Source of the DNA: Colivicinus sp022776215
Lineage (GTDB): Bacteria > Bacillota_I > Bacilli_A > Erysipelotrichales > Erysipelotrichaceae
Direction of reading: 5' to 3'
Assembly (NCBI GenBank): GCA_022776215.1
Contig: JALFIR010000041.1
Span: 1-6,739, forward strand
DNA: 6,739 nt
The notes beneath the pieces were generated by a model that ran no database searches, was not told the origin of the DNA, and saw nothing but the letters and a program-made list of their open reading frames with translations. Below are positions 5,673-6,739 of the stretch, one piece after another (within the stretch, counting starts at the first letter, position 1; the number at the start of each line of letters is the position of its first letter). The translations under genes were made by a program, and so were the position numbers.

Positions 5673-5964
5673 ACTTCATATTGGAGTCTGTTGCACTTTT
5701 GGTGCAGGGAGCAGTTTAATGCTAAAAATGAATCTTGATAATGTCTTTAACAGATTGAAAGTAGATGCTGATGTTGTAGTATATGACATTTCCAGCATTA
5801 ATCAAAGTCTTCTAGATTCATTGGATGCTGTTTTTACCGGAACAGCTCTTGTAGGAGAAATTGAAGGAATGGCAGAAGGTACCAAAGCAAAAATAGTGCC
5901 TGTTCATGATTATTTCAATTTGCAAGAGTTGGAAGAGTCGATAAAGAAAACATTTGAAATATAA
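5665..5964 (+). CDS. PTS EIIB component, ascorbate/lactose-type (UlaB-like)
   Basis: This 99-residue cytoplasmic protein would take phosphate from EIIA onto a cysteine and pass it to the sugar held by EIIC. The start MDKLHIGVCCTFGAGSSLMLKMNLD matches the P-loop-like EIIB site of UlaB (ascorbate-specific EIIB, about 101 residues). By its spacing to GSSLMLKM the phosphorylated residue should be Cys10, with Cys9 next to it. A helix and strand follow (DADVVVYDISS), then DAVFTGTALVGEIEG and the C-terminal VPVHDYFNLQELEESIKKTFE. GGAGGG at 5650-5655 serves the ATG at 5665, inside the end of the aldolase gene. The EIIC gene starts 19 nt downstream. Frame and length are intact. Family assignment is strong; ascorbate itself as the substrate is not established. 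Confidence 0.88.
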   Translation: MDKLHIGVCCTFGAGSSLMLKMNLDNVFNRLKVDADVVVYDISSINQSLLDSLDAVFTGTALVGEIEGMAEGTKAKIVPVHDYFNLQELEESIKKTFEI

Positions 5965-5983
5965 AATATTTTAGGAGAAGAAT

Positions 5984-6556
5984 ATGGAATTGTTAAACTT
6001 TTTTATAAATCAAGTTTTTAGAACACCCGCTTATTTTATGGCGCTAGTCGTTTTAATTGGTTGCCTTTTACAAAGAAAGAGCGGCAAGGATACAGTAGTA
6101 TCGGTAATTAAGACAATTGTTGGCATGATGATTTTAAATGTTGGCTCAGGACAATTAAAATCCGCTTCAGAAGTTATGATCAACATGTTTACTCAGAAAA
6201 TGGGCATTCAAGGTGTTTCAACTGATATGTGGACAGCTGTCTATGCCTATATTGATGAATTGACGATAGTAGGATTGGGCAATGTTGCAATGGTTATGAT
6301 TACAGCATGGTTATGCAATGTTGTGCTAGCTAGAATCACTCCTATCAAAACTATTTTCTTGACTGGACATACGGCTTATATGGACAGCGCATTTATCACC
6401 TTCTTTGTTTGGCGCATTACCGGTTTTACTGGTTTAGCACTATTCTTTACTGCTGTAGCATTCTGTGCAGTCTATTGGTGGTTGTTCCCGGCTTTGCTAA
6501 AGAAATTTTTGGTACCTTTGCTTGGTGAAAATTCACCAATAACGATTGGCCATAAT
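5984..6556 (+). pseudogene. PTS EIIC component, ascorbate-type (UlaA/SgaT-like), cut short by an IS3-family insertion
   Basis: Codons 1-191 encode the first part of an UlaA-type membrane permease, the sugar-translocating EIIC. Family marks are KTIVGMMILNVGSG (43-56), KTIFLTGHTAYMDSAF (122-137) and SPITIGHN (184-191). Hydrophobic helices lie at about 13-30, 37-53, 96-117 and 147-168. Full UlaA-type proteins have about 420-465 residues, so more than half is missing. The family sequence stops exactly where the IS3 end (TGTAGTGAACCC) begins at 6557; ten IS-encoded residues (CSEPYYLDTL) follow, with a stop at 6587-6589. The start is well supported by AGGAG (5973-5977), 6 nt before the ATG. The rest of the gene may lie beyond the IS, outside the window. 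The fragment is unlikely to transport. Confidence 0.85.
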
Positions 6557-6588
6557 TGTAGTGAACCCTATTATTTGGACACTTTATA
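6557..6588. repeat. IS3-family terminal inverted repeat (one copy in window)
   Basis: TGTAGTGAACCC followed by TATTATTTGGACACTTTAT resembles the ends of IS150-group elements (TGTA-TGACCCC ... TTGGACACTTT). The partner repeat is outside the window, so the inner limit is approximate. Confidence 0.65.
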
Positions 6589-6593
6589 ACTAT

Positions 6594-6739
6594 CTATGAT
6601 TGTAAGGCTTGATATCTTGCTTGGCAAGGTGTTAAGCCTTTTAATTTTGTTTGTATTCTTTCAGTATTGTAGTAGTTAATATATTCTTCCATTGATTTTT
6701 GTAATTGTTCAAGTGATGTAAATTCATATTCATGTCCAT
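6594..6739 (-). CDS. IS3-family transposase OrfB, C-terminal 47 residues (cut by window edge)
   Basis: The minus strand from the right edge encodes GHEYEFTSLEQLQKSMEEYI, then NYYNTERIQTKLKGLTPCQARYQ and ALQS before TAG (6594-6596). The pattern YYN-x-x-RIQxKLKGLTP-x-x-xR is the hallmark C-terminus of IS150-group OrfB, the rve-fold integrase subunit made by frameshifting from orfA. The catalytic D, D and E residues lie upstream, outside the window. The stop is 37 nt from the IS end, as usual for the family. The gene points toward the broken EIIC gene, opposite to the PTS operon. No defect is visible in this part. Confidence 0.85.
   Translation of the reverse strand, partial: GHEYEFTSLEQLQKSMEEYINYYNTERIQTKLKGLTPCQARYQALQS

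Larger units (their letters stand above)
6557..6739 (-). mobile_element. IS3-family (IS150-group) insertion sequence, one end only
   Basis: The element starts at TGTAGTGAACCC (6557) inside the EIIC gene and runs past the window edge. Evidence is the IS150-type terminal sequence and the C-terminal end of an IS3 orfB just inside it on the minus strand. Its other end, the duplication and orfA are outside the window. Confidence 0.85.

Noticed and set aside
1..6739. CRISPR array, tRNA, rRNA or riboswitch
   Set aside because: No regularly spaced repeats, cloverleaf-like segments or recognisable riboswitch cores were seen on either strand.

Overview
The window is AT-rich DNA in the style of a low-GC Bacillota (Firmicutes) chromosome: strong AAAGGAGG-type ribosome binding sites, a DegV family protein, and a PTS operon led by a BglG/MtlR-like regulator. 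The genus cannot be fixed from the sequence; an Erysipelotrichia-like or Lactobacillales-like gut bacterium is a guess. The window is an accessory, insertion-rich stretch carrying parts of three different transposable elements.

Left part (1-1755). The first 585 bases are the N-terminal 195 codons of a minus-strand TnpB (RNA-guided nuclease of IS200/IS605-type elements). The window edge cuts it exactly at the first RuvC aspartate. An intact IS1595-family (ISXO2-like) insertion sequence, 643-1724, sits just upstream of tnpB. It has perfect 24-bp terminal inverted repeats, one 328-residue transposase and a perfect 8-bp target duplication (ATAAATCA). Removing the IS restores the tnpB upstream region. 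A 21-bp stretch of that region (19/21 identical) recurs inside the IS at the matching place upstream of the IS transposase, so two unrelated transposase genes share a promoter-like module.

Middle (1877-2811). A plus-strand DegV family (fatty-acid-binding, FakB-like) gene is followed by a clear intrinsic terminator.

Right part (2860-6556). A plus-strand operon encodes a five-part PTS-controlled regulator (two HTH regions, PRD1, PRD2, EIIB-like, EIIA), a class II aldolase/adducin-fold enzyme, an ascorbate-type (UlaB-like) EIIB and an ascorbate-type (UlaA-like) EIIC. Gene spacing is tight (13 nt, 8-nt overlap, 19 nt). By family logic the EIIBC pair would import and phosphorylate a sugar acid or sugar alcohol, the aldolase would process a phosphorylated intermediate, and the regulator would sense PTS phosphorylation. 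No separate EIIA gene is visible, but the regulator gene has an in-frame internal ATG with a Shine-Dalgarno sequence exactly at the start of its EIIA domain. That start could supply a free EIIA.

Right edge (6557-6739). An IS3-family (IS150-group) element is inserted after codon 191 of the EIIC gene and cuts it to less than half length. The transporter is therefore probably dead, although the regulator, aldolase and EIIB frames are intact.
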